From contig NC_135202.1 of NCBI RefSeq assembly GCF_050948175.1, forward strand, positions 2,852,001-2,916,000: a stretch of 64,000 nucleotides of DNA, written 5' to 3'. The notes beneath the pieces were generated by a model. It was given only the letters and a program-made list of their open reading frames with translations. It did no database searches and had not been told where the DNA came from. Below, one piece after another: positions 1 through 11,916 of this stretch (the first letter of the stretch is position 1; each line of letters begins with the position of its first letter). Source of the DNA: Xylocopa sonorina (Eukaryota; Arthropoda; Insecta; Hymenoptera; Apidae). Both the position numbers and the translations under genes were made by a program.

Positions 1-1838
1 AAGCGTAAACGTTCAAATATTTGAATTTCTCGGACGTCAGCGCGCGGTATTCGAGCGTCGAGTTCCCTCTGGACTCACGGGGGACGTAAAAAGTAGCTGC
101 GAAGGAGGAAAAATTGAATTATCGATTGGGCAATAGGTTAGGTGCCCCGGAAACTGCCGTCTGAGTTGTAACAACAAAGGGGAACAAGCGGCGCGGTTGC
201 GCGGGCAGAATAACGCGTGTCGAGTGGAACGATGATCATAACGCTCGGTGCGCGAGCTGTTTTATTGGCGTTGGTACGTGATCGACGAATTCGCCGGCTC
301 GGTGGCTGGCTATCGTAAACTTCCCGCCCTATATTGGTTTCCGGCGCTATTTCTGCCCGGCCGTTAATAGTCCGCCGGTGGAAAACTTCGACAACGGGTT
401 TCGCGCGCCTCGGTCAAGATCGATATTCTATTTGGTCCGTGTGCCGAATTTATTAAACGATAGAGTGCCCGACAAATTTTAATCCCACGTGAGTGCCCGC
501 CGGAATCAGATTAATCCCGTCGAATAATCGACCCGCCGCGGGTAATCGGAGCAAGTCGTTCGTTTAAAATAGTCACGATCGCCGCGAATTGTTTAATTTC
601 TTTTTTATTGCCACGGGAATTAGCGAACGAGAGACCGTTAATCCGTCTGTGTTCATAGAATCGGACACCATTTAGCGGTATATAGGGCGGTTTAAATTAT
701 TGAAATTAATATAAACGGTTAGATGTACCACGGCTTCTGGATATTCGCAATTCTTAAATGCTCAACATATTTCTCTCCGAATGTAATTTAATACTATACT
801 TCGTTAACCATTAAAGTACAGCTATACATATTTATAATTAGTACTTCCCCCTTTTGTTCTGATTCCAGCGTGTATTATCCATTTACACTGGCTTCATTAT
901 TTTACCAAACGTACATTTTCGTTCCAGACGTACGCGAACAATGAAACTGGAATAAAAACCGGTGAATGCACCTAACTTGCCGTGATGGTGTCCAGTAATC
1001 TCGCAAAGTTCCCGCGTCGACGCGCCTCGATAGCGATCGCAACACCTCCATAAGGGATTTCACTGATTTATCAGCTATTAACCGATAACACGAATTATCG
1101 GTTATATCGTCAACACCTTTGGCGACGCGTTCACGGGGCCGATCGAGATCCGGTTCCCGCGACGCGAGGCGACGCGATGCGACGCGATGCGACGCGACTA
1201 CATCCCGTCCCAGAAGAACGCTCGACGAGGTAAGAGGCCAATAACGGCATTAGTAACGGTGTCGGTAATCGACATACCGAGCTAACGATCACGCCATTCA
1301 GTGGATTAATACCACCGGCGCGATCAAGCTATAATCAGCGACGATCGTTCGCCCGTTTCGATTGTGTCGCGCGCGGAAGCTCGCCCATCGAAAGCTGCTC
1401 GAAGGTCTCGGATCAACACCGGAATAACGCGAGGAGGAGGGACTGATTAGCGCCGCTCGCTGTTCCGGTAATCGTCCCCGAGGCAAACGCCTCTTTCCAT
1501 TCGCAATCCCGCGGGAGAAGCGAGCGTTACTCGGCCTCGTCTCAAAGCCCGGGACATTAGGCGAGCAAGAGGCCTTCAGAATTTTTCCTCCGGAAACCTT
1601 TGTCTCGCGGCACGTTCGTTGCCGCGTTGGTTGCTTGAAATTTTCCAGCCAGATTGAGCGGCGTCTTCCTTTTCTCTCGCCTCGGTGACCGGCGGATTCG
1701 ACTCGAGCGCGGATTTCATAAAGCGGATCGCGGTTCCCTCGTGAAAAGGGGGCTGATTTTTAGGCGCGACGGTGAATGGAAATTAGTCGGAGGTTCGTTC
1801 TTTCCGAGACGAAGCATTGTTTCAGGAGGAACAGTGAA
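1..1838. other. No gene seen
   Basis: CpG-rich DNA with only short frames; the longest is a minus-strand frame near 1.3-1.5 kb without splice or family support. It holds the 10-bp array at 1161. Confidence 0.5.
1161..1198. repeat. 10-bp tandem repeat (gacgcgatgc)
   Basis: Four consecutive 10-base units, GACGCGAGGC, GACGCGATGC, GACGCGATGC, GACGCGAC. A CpG-rich short tandem array. Confidence 0.85.
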
Positions 1839-1912
1839 AATGGTAGGGATTGCTGATTAGATATGGAAATTGCGCGGAGGTAGTCTGACCTGCACAAGGT
1901 GATTCTACTGTC
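1839..1912. repeat. Dispersed repeat copy (related to 4734-4799)
   Basis: Shares AATGGTAG, ATTGCGCGG, GTCTGACCTGCAC and TTCTACTG, in the same order and close spacing, with 4734-4799. The GTCTGAC to TTCTACT part also resembles the tandem unit at 15.5 kb, which suggests one old low-copy family. Confidence 0.55.
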
Positions 1913-4900
1913 GATGGAATTGCTCATCCCGGTACGTCTGAACTTCGCTTATATTAAACAGTTTGACTCGATATTACTTTTACTTTTCAATTTTTACTTC
2001 TACCGTTTGTTCTTCAATATTTTATGCATACAAAAATTTAGGAGCCCTCGAGTTTAAACACAAATTTCAAATTTTATTCGCGAGATCAGCTGCTCGTACA
2101 TTGTTTAACGAAGAGTAAAAATTGACGATGATTTTTACTATATTCTAAGATGATTATAAACTAGAGGGCAGATGTTTGAATGATGCACTCGTGTCGCGTA
2201 GATAAAAATTGCGATTGATACGACAACAGCCGTCGTGTAAAACGTATGGATTAACGAATTCGAGGCGACAAGGCCCCATTTCTATGCGAACAATTGACAG
2301 CAACTACAGTCCGTAACACCAGCTTTTATCCCGTAAACGGGGCGTTTTCTATTATAGCCGAGTGAAACGATTTTTTGTTAGCACACCACCGACAGAGTCA
2401 TCATCGGTACTGTTGTTTAAATTAATTCGCTGCGACAAAACGTACCTTTGTGCGAATCCAAATTTCTATTAAAATTTAAGGGAATGTTCCAAATATTTCT
2501 TTTGATTTTCGTAAAAAAGAAAAAAAAGGACAGATGACAAGATTTCTCCGTTTGATCAACGACGTTCGATGGAACGTATTAAGGCGACGGCTCGCCTTCC
2601 ATTAAAAGTTTAAATGGTGTCCAAAAACGGATGGAAGGAATAATTATTACTTCCGTCTGAAGAAGAGCCGTTGGTAACGTGAAACGAGAAAGCTTTCGCG
2701 TGTTTTGTCTCCGGTGGGGCGCGGGATTAGACAGGTCATCCTCGAGAACCGGTACTTTTTCTAACGAGTGAAAGCGGAAACCCGAGTTACGTAATGAAAA
2801 TACGTTTCATAACGAAGCCAACTACGGGGACGCATAAATCTAATCCTCCGCGTCACGGCAACCCGCTCAAGACAATGTTCTCGGTTTTTCCTCTGTTCAT
2901 TTTCCACGCCCTATTTACAGAGACAATTTCAGCGGATTCCCCTTACGGAACGCTCTGTGATTCCATGAATATCCTGAAAAAAATTGTCACTAAATGGAAA
3001 ACGTCTTTGTACACAAAGTAACAACAATTTAAGGTAAAATATATTATATGGAAGTTTACGGTACTTTCGTTCGCTTTTGGATCTGAAGACATATTTCCAT
3101 TAACCAAAAATTGACATTTCAATCAACTAATCTTTTTTCTTGTATTAGTCCATAATCCTCCATATTAGTTAATAATCTGAATCTGAAAAATTCCACACTG
3201 TCTGTTTCATTTCTATCCTCGGTTATTGTCAGAAGATGAAGTGTTTTCGAGCGAGTTTCTCGCAGGAAGAGCATAACCGATCTGGTTCATCAGGCACGAT
3301 AAAGACGAGCGGTGATAGCAGGTGTCGTATGCCTGAATACTATGAAACAACAGGCGCGAGGAAAACCGAGCTTCTTACTCCGTCGCTATTATTACGCGCT
3401 TTAAATCTCGTAACTTTCTCGCGTGAAAACGTGACTCGTTTTTGATGACCGCCTCAAAGATTCGCGATTAAATTCATTAAACAATTACTGATAATTATCG
3501 TATATTGGAATAATTTCTATTTTATAATACAAAAGCCAATGATATCTTTGACGCGCGCATTTTAAGCATTAAGATTCGTATTTATGTAATTTAGATTCAG
3601 ATTTAAAGTCGACGTAATTAGTTTCGCAATAAATTTAAATAATTCTAATTCTCAGTAGAATCCTCCGTACTCGAAATACCATGGAGTACATATGCTTAAC
3701 CACGAGACTCAACAGACTAATTTTGCCCCAACCCAAAGTATTCGATCGTAATCGCACATAGACTGACCGAGCGTGCGATGAAAACGACCAGCTCCAGTGG
3801 TCCAACTCTCGAAAATCGTGCCAGTTCGATCGGCGACAAGAATTTCTCATCGACTGAGAGTCTGCCGGGTATATCGGTAATCAATTTTCGCGTCCGCTTT
3901 AACGCGCGGACAATGGACGTCCAGGTGAATGGAAGGTTCGTATTACTAGCCAGCCGGTAATTAGGGGCCGCGGTGCAAGCCGGCGCTGTAATCAGAACGC
4001 GTGACCATCGGATTACGGGGTTGATCCTTGGCGGGGAAAAAATATCCGTGGTTCGAGCTTTGCGGTGAATAATCCGATGCGCGATTCGACCGCGCGGCCG
4101 CGGTCGCGTTAATCTCTGAATCGAGGCCAGAGATCGACGAGAAACAGGGGTGGCCGCCGGATGTTGCGGCGAAGCGAGCGATGACGGTCACGGTCGAAGG
4201 GTCGTTCGATGAAATTGTGGCAGCAGAGCCGCTTCCTGCCATGAAAGATAGCGGAGATAAGGTGAATGCTGATGGAATGTTGCTTTCCATTGATGAAAAT
4301 CTAAGGGGATGCTTCCAGAAATCTTCAGAATCTAAATTTATTTAAAAGCTGTTTGATTCGAATGATTTTCAAAGGGTTTAGTTGGGACATGTTAATGCAA
4401 TTAGAGTAATGTATCGCAGAAAGAAGAGTACTCTATTTCTTTTTCTCTTCTAAGTGGAGTAACCCAACCATTTGAAAGCTGTAGTCAATGAAAGCATAAG
4501 TATGATTTTTTGATATAATTGTTGGAAAATGGCACAACGTGATATGAAATTTCGAAACTCATCGTAGTTGTTCTGTTAGAGATAAAGGGTATCACCTTGG
4601 CGAGGGTGAAGCGAGAATTTGTATAATGTTGACACTAGATTTTTATTTCGGAAGTTTACAAAAATTGCTGTCGCAGTTTCTAAAACTTTCCGAGATTGCA
4701 TAAGTAATCTGCGAGGCAAATATTTGACTCTCGGAATGGTAGCTCTGGGAATTGCGCGGCGAGCGTGTCTGACCTGCACGGATTGTTTCTACTGCCAATT
4801 CGTTTTAGAAAGTTGCTATCCGCAGAATACTTTTATACCACCCTCATTGAGTTTCTTGGTATATAAATCAGTGATCTGATTCTTTTCAAATATTTGTGCA

Positions 4901-7900
4901 TACTATATTCAAAAATCCTCTACTTCCTTGTACACTTGAATTTTGAACGAACATTACAAAAACTAGAGTAACCGATTGATAATTCGCTAACAAGTGTCCA
5001 AGATTAAACCTCCGTCGAAGCATAAACGCAATTTCAAGCGCCGTTGTATCAATCTTTCTCATTAACCAGAACCGCTTCCTTGGACTCCCCCGTGATCATC
5101 GGATTCTACGATTAAACAAGGCAGCGCCGTAACGTTTACGACCGGTGTGCAATTTCACGCAACGCACGCGCGCGGACCTCACCGCAAGAAGTTATAACCG
5201 GACCAACCCTGTTCGCGGATCGACGACACGGTTCGAGTTTACGTCGGAACGCATTATTAAGCCAACGAAGGAGCCAACGCAACAAACGGCGAGAGATGGA
5301 GACGCACCGGTCACGTGCGAATGAATTGAAACGGTGGATCGACTCGGATACCAACGGCGAGCATTTTCAGAGGCCACGGGGACAGCCAGCCGCGGGGTTG
5401 AAGCTCCGTTAAGCCTGAGTTAAACGCCGTCACTGCGAGCCCGGTATTGTCTGCCGCTTAGTGTCGCTCGTGGAAGGTAAATAGAATATTCCCGTAGAAT
5501 ATTCGCCGACTGGGATCATTTGCCCCGGGAAATTAATTCCACTTCCGTGGGAGTTCGCTCGGTCACGGTGTCCTCATCCGTGGACGCGCGAGAACTTCCC
5601 CGAAAGAATATTAATTTTCGTCCCCGCGTCGAATAGTTCGGAATAGGGACGCAAAGTGATTTTGTTGGTAGTTATCGTAGTTTGGCGCTGGATCGCCCGT
5701 GTGGTCAGGCCGTTCTGGGTATCTCTAAGGGGCCGCCATGTTTCCTCTCGTGGAGGTTACCGTGTCGCGGATGTAGAAACTGGAAACGTCAAGGCATTGG
5801 TGTGTTCTTTACGACGGTTCTTTGATAGAAAACAAAAAGTGAATTCGAAACAGCAATTAATGCATTTAATCACGACGAAATTAAATATACTGGATGAATG
5901 CGTTATTTCAGAGATTCGGATTAACAGACTCTTTAATTTCAAATAATTACGTAGCTCTTCCTGCGCTAATTTGAATACATGTAATATCCATCGCACTGAA
6001 CGTTCCATAAAATCCATCGTTATGGATCAACAAAAACCGTTCGTTTCCCAGCGAAATTTTCATTAATCATCCTTTAATAGAATCGATTACAGGATATCGG
6101 GCTGGTTGCCCGAAAAACAAACGAAACCGCAGCTGGATCCTCGACTTTGGTCACGCCCACGCACTACTACCGCCGTCATTATGTAAAATTCGTGCCAAAT
6201 GGCATGAGAAAAAAAAAGAAAAAAAATAAATGGTATTAAAATCGATCGGGATCGGTAGACAAAGCAAAATAAGCTGGGCAAAAAGTTCACGTCATCCTCG
6301 CGCATCCGTAATGCGATTCGCGAAGAAAAATCACCGAACGAACGGTTTCGCCTCTGGTTTTTATTCCTCTTCGAAAACGCGAGCCACAGGGAGAAGTGCC
6401 ATGTACGATAAAATCTCTGCGGCGTGAATTGCTCGTGGAAAATCGAGGGGACGACAATTTTTCTCGACGGCTCTTCGCGTTTCCGCTCGATTACCAGAGT
6501 GACCACGATCGAAAGGATTGCGGTCAGCGGCGTTCCGCGAGGAAGCGCGGTTTATTCGCTCGTTGACGCCGCGTTTCATCGAATTTCCCTCGAGTGATCG
6601 TGGAGGGAAAGAGAGAGGATAATTTTTCCGGTGCACACGCTGACGCTTCCTCCTCGTTCCTCCTGACGCGCACAAGCGCGCCTCTACGATCGCTCGATGG
6701 CGTATCTCGCGGATTCGCCGTGTTGGGAAGCACCGGTGTGAATCGACGTCGGGAAAAAGGCTGAATTAATTAGCGGACATTAATATCCTTTTAATATCTC
6801 CCCGCCTCTGTCCCTTAAATTGCTCGTCGCGAGGCGGAACTGATGTGCGAGCACGCGCTCCAACGATGCCGAGGAACAAGGATTTTTCAACTCAGCACTT
6901 CTACTCGCGTTCTGAATTGCGTTTTCGTAGCGAGATATTTCTCCAGCAGCGTTAAAAAACTCTTTCGTTTTTAAATTAATTATAGTTTCGTCGTATTCTT
7001 TAAACTCCATAATCTTAACTTGAACACTCTCTGCTCGTTCCCAGAAAGTCGCGAATTGAATGCCGAAATTGTCGACGCAAAAACCAATCCCATATTTCAC
7101 GAACCCTCAGCAGGCGGTTCCTCGACGACCAGGCGAGGTATAATTTACGACACGCGTGCGATCCTCATCTAGAGGTGTTCGACCTCTCGATCGAACGCAT
7201 CTTGCTGGCACTGGCCGCGCACGGGAGATGTTTATGTCCATTTGAATTCCAATTAATGGCACGTCGAGGACACTTTGGAACGCGTGACATATCGCGGCGC
7301 ATTGTTCCACCGGCGGCGTCGCCGACCAGAAACGCTGCTTCGACTCCTGCTCGTTCGTGGGATTCCCATGGGATCGATCGATAGAAGGCCGAACGAGAGA
7401 ACGAGAAAAAGCGCGACGGAGATTCCGTCGAGAAACGCGGGATATTCCGCCCTTCGTGGAATCCCAGAGATTTTTTCCCCTCTCCTGTAGTTACCCACCA
7501 TTATTTCATGAAAACGCGACGTAGCTTTCGTCAAAGCGGCGGGATGCAATATTTTACGGGTACTCTGGTTGAACGCTACTCCATGACAAATATTCGCATC
7601 CTTCGGTCAGGTATGTGTTTCAAAACTTTTTCAATTACGCGACGTTGTATTTGCGAAGTCTTTGATTGCACCATGATCGGCGATATTCCTGATATTCGAA
7701 AATAGCCGAATGAATGAAGTATAAAGTGGAAATGAAAACTAGTGTACACTCTGCGAAGAATTATTTCAAGCTTCGCAATATAATGTAAAGGTACAGTGGT
7801 TAAAGCGTTACGTTATCAAACCATATCGTTAATTAAACTGGATTCCAACGTCCTCAATTATCCGAGACTGGCATATATAAAATACGATTAACGGCGCACA

Positions 7901-10900
7901 TTAAATTCCCTTTTCATCTCGCTAAAATTCCGACAAAGTTCGCCGCCAGCCCGGCGCGTCCACAATAATCACGATCTTAAACCAAAATTAGCTTCAGATG
8001 AACCGCGACGTAAACCCAAGATCAGCCATCACGCCGGATTATCCGTGCCATTAGAGGTCTCCATTAAACATTTTACAGGCTACCATGTAGCCGAACTGAC
8101 TCCATCATCTTGGCAGACATCGTTAGACGTTTCGCCAGTTCCTGGCCCGGGAAACAGTGACGCAAACCATCCAACCATCAATCCAGGACGTTGTCATGCA
8201 GCGAAGCAATTCTCGCTCGCGTTGCGCGTTCAATTTGCGCGGGCCAGCATCGCGAGTCCAACGTGATCCTGCACAATAGTCGAAGCCCGTAAGGGAGGGG
8301 GAAAAATTCGTTCGAGAAGCTCGAATTTGTGAAATTCGTCGGCCGTGCGACACATCGTCGTGGAAGCTACGAAAACAGCTGCCGGGAAGGCGTCACCGCT
8401 GGTAGACGGAATCGCGACGTATTTTCGCTGGTTAGCAGCGTGGCCGGAAGTTCCGCGTTGGCCAACTGGGGTGGATTTTAGTCGACGGTTAGATACGGGA
8501 ATTTTTCGTCATTCGGAACGCGCGTCACGTTCATGACGCAAATTGAAATTCTTGTTTCGCTTACCGGTATTTGTCGTCTCTGCCGATTTGCGGACCACTC
8601 TCCTACCGATATCGATCGCAGAGTCGATTCCTGGCTCGGCGCACGCTCGCGATTTATCGCCGAGCGAACGAATTTTCATTTCACTTCTCGCTGCGTCAGC
8701 GTACGAAACTGAGTTTCCTTTGCATTAATCAGTCGGAGAATTATTTGGATCACCGTTTGGAGGTTCGCGTGAAGATAAATAGCTGGCATCGGTGGAAGAC
8801 GTTTTTAACAATTTTTCGAAACGATCAAACGAGAGTTTATATGTCGGAAGGAAAGTTTTAGTTTTATCTTTGCGTGACCTATTTTTCTCAGATAGACTTC
8901 AGTCCAATATTCGATCGCCTATTTTTGAGTCACTCTGTATAGAGATTACAGACATTTACATATTTATGAGAAATTTGAGTATGCGAAAGGACGCACGGTA
9001 CGTAACTTGCAAAAATATAGGAAATATTCAAAGTAAAATACACGTTACAATACTCGGAGGGTGGAACAAATTTTTATTCCGACTCATCTAGAAATTTTTA
9101 TTTCAGTTATAATAACACGAGTCTCTGTTTTTCTGTTCGCAATTTCATCCACGCTCCTATCGATTATACTTAATAGTGGTCTCGGTGGGCAAACAAGTTT
9201 TTCGTTCACCGAAAAACCTCTACCTACACCTTACACTATTTCCACGATTCCCACGATTGCGAACGAAAATTTGATATTTGCCACGGTTCGCCCGGTATCT
9301 CGTTCTCTGTTTCACAGTTGTGATTGCGCTTGGTAGATTTTTGAAATTAAATTGACTCTCTTCCCTCTATTGGCTGCGTGAAAGGGCACGAGTTCGCTCC
9401 GGCTGGTTTTTATCTCTGGCTCTGCAGAAATTCTGAGAAATTTTACCGGCCAGACACACGCGCAAATATGTCCATACTCGAACCAAGGGTACGGATACAC
9501 GTGTAAAGTGCAAGCTGACGGCCCGCGATGCTGGCAATCGATCGGATCCTCTGGGAATCGGGTTCGTTCCGGGCATCCACACCGGCGATTATTAAATTGT
9601 TTTGGTTATTAATTTTGCGATCGAGCATTCGCGTAAAATAATTCAAGTTCCATGGAGCATAGCGATGCGTGGACCGTGGAAATCAGCCACTTTCAAAAAC
9701 CAGCAGTTCAGCTTTTTAGAAATATTTATCATTTCACGACCTAATTTATTATATATCGCGAGCATCATTTTCATAGTAATATGATCCATCAAAATATAAT
9801 TTATGATTGAACCAAAAATCAGATGGAAATGTTTATCAAAGAAATGTGGATGTTATTACGTTAAATACGATAAATATTTTAATTATCAGAACCGTAATTT
9901 CAATATGGGCATTCCTTTACAACAATTACATAAAATTCAATTTAAAAATTATGAAAACTTCCTGCAAAAATGCTTTTCATCAGCGAACATTCAGAATATT
10001 CACGTTTTACAATGGTAATTTATTGTAAATGCATTTCTGCGCGTGTTAATTCTCTTTAATACGCTTTATTCTTTCGGAACAGGCCCCATATTGTAACTTA
10101 AATACTTCCCGTTTAAACGAATTAAACGACGTCACTTTATAAAATACCCTGACCGATATATTGGGAAAATCGTGAGCACGATATATTGAATTTTCCAGCG
10201 AAATTGACTGTTGTTTTTCCTCATCGAGTAACTGAATACATGTCATCGTGACACTCTCGTCACTGCGCGTACTAACAACGCCACTGCGGAATAGTTAAAA
10301 ATACTTTTTACAATAATTCTGAGGGTGTGTCAGCGCTCAATTCGCAAGCAATTTTTCGTCGAAGTTCTCCCCTCCTTTCTCTCTCTTTTCCTCTTCATAT
10401 CGTTTCCATCTATTTTCCTTTCGTACACCTCGTTGTTTTTATATCCATTCACGCGTTCAATTCCCTTCTGCCAATTTTTATTTACTCAATGAATTTCCGT
10501 CAGGAAAAATTTTAACAAATTTTCTCGGAAACAATTTGTCCCGTGTCAGCGTGAAATATGTTATATTATTTGTTTTCAGTTCGTGCATATATACGCGTAG
10601 GTAACTCTGTTAATAAACGGAGCGGGACTTTAATTTTCGCAGCGAGCAATTACGGTTATTCTCTTAATAATAGATTTTCTCTGTTGGCGGGAAAAACTTT
10701 TCCCACCCGAGCTTGTTTTTTTTTTTTTTTAATTACTGCCCGAGACATTGGCAATTTTATTCGATACGTCACATATGATGAACGTTAATACATCGCTACA
10801 GCATGTACTTGTCTTCGTATTCATTTTTTTAATTAGAAATGATAAGTGTTTTTCAGCGTTGTTTCATATTAAATTGGTCCAATATTCTGAAGCGTGTTGC

Positions 10901-11814
10901 TTCGTGTAAAACTGTGAATGCGTGACAAGAGAGTGAAGAAAAAGAGAGGGAAGAACGTTTCGCTTTGGATCTGTCAGTAAACTCATCGGTAAGGGTATCA
11001 AAATGGCGGAACCGCATTTTAAAAGCGAAGATGTTAGGTTAGAAATTCTATTACATGGAAACGAAGGCACGAAATTGTACTGTGTGTGTTAAAGTTGTTG
11101 TCCGTTCAATGGCGAGTTGTGTCCGTTAAATTTTCGATTTGAAATTGATGCTACAGTGCTTTTATAGATGAACATTCACATTGCGTTCAGCTGTGCACGA
11201 CTGCTGTAAAATAATGCTACAATATTCCAAAGTAATTCGACGACATAAAGTTCCGACTCTGGCGTAGAATTCCATGACTCAACTTCGTAATTAGTTTGAT
11301 TAAATAAGACTGTCATGGAAAATTTTAGATGCGACAGAGTCAATGGCAAAGAGTCTTGCAAATAGGGCGTAGCTTGTATCGAATTACACAGCACTAATTG
11401 GTGTCGAGTTCCAGCAATCAATTATTTACAGTGGACCCGTTACGCTCTTTAACGAACATCTTTAAAGCTTATTTCACAGAGAAACTTAAATCCATTCCCC
11501 TACGAGGAGCAACGTTTCATCGTTCCAACTGTGACAGAATCGAAAAGGAAAAAGGGTTGTTTAATTAATTGGAAACCTTTTTTTCAATTCTGTGCTATAA
11601 TAGTAATTGTGTCGAATTCAACAAGATGAGCTTCAGATTTTTTCTGAAGCAAGAATAATCATCTGTCGTGGTGGACATCAAAATCAAGTCTCTAATATCT
11701 GATCGTCACCGCGTTGTTACGCCTTTCAAGATCGTGAATATTATAACCCATGACCCGCCGCTGTCGATAATGGTACCTGGATCCCAAGAGGGCTCGCGAT
11801 CGAGTTCCGTCGAT
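1913..11814. other. No gene seen; intergenic or intronic
   Basis: Apart from the repeat at 4734, I see short overlapping frames on both strands, typical of CpG-rich non-coding DNA. A possible mobile-element end lies at 8924-8941 (gagtcactctgtata), the reverse complement of the TACAGAGTG-type end at 45374. Confidence 0.45.
4734..4799. repeat. Dispersed repeat copy (related to 1839-1912)
   Basis: Second copy of the element at 1839-1912, with the same ordered blocks (AATGGTAG, ATTGCGCGG, GTCTGACCTGCAC, TTTCTACTG). It has no terminal inverted repeats or coding capacity that I can see. Confidence 0.55.
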
Positions 11815-11916
11815 GTTAATACTTGCGCCCCTAGGGTCATTGATGTCTGGTCTCAGGGTACGGGAGTAGTTAGTATTGCTTGCGTCCCCTAGGTCGAAGA
11901 GATCGGGTCTTAGGGC
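11815..11916. repeat. Imperfect tandem duplication, about 54 bp unit
   Basis: GTTAATA-CTTGCG-CCCCTAGG-TC then GGTCTCAGGG (11815) is repeated as GTTAGTATTGCTTGCGTCCC, CTAGGTC, then GGTCTTAGGG (11869). There is no protein-coding sense in either copy. Confidence 0.55.
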
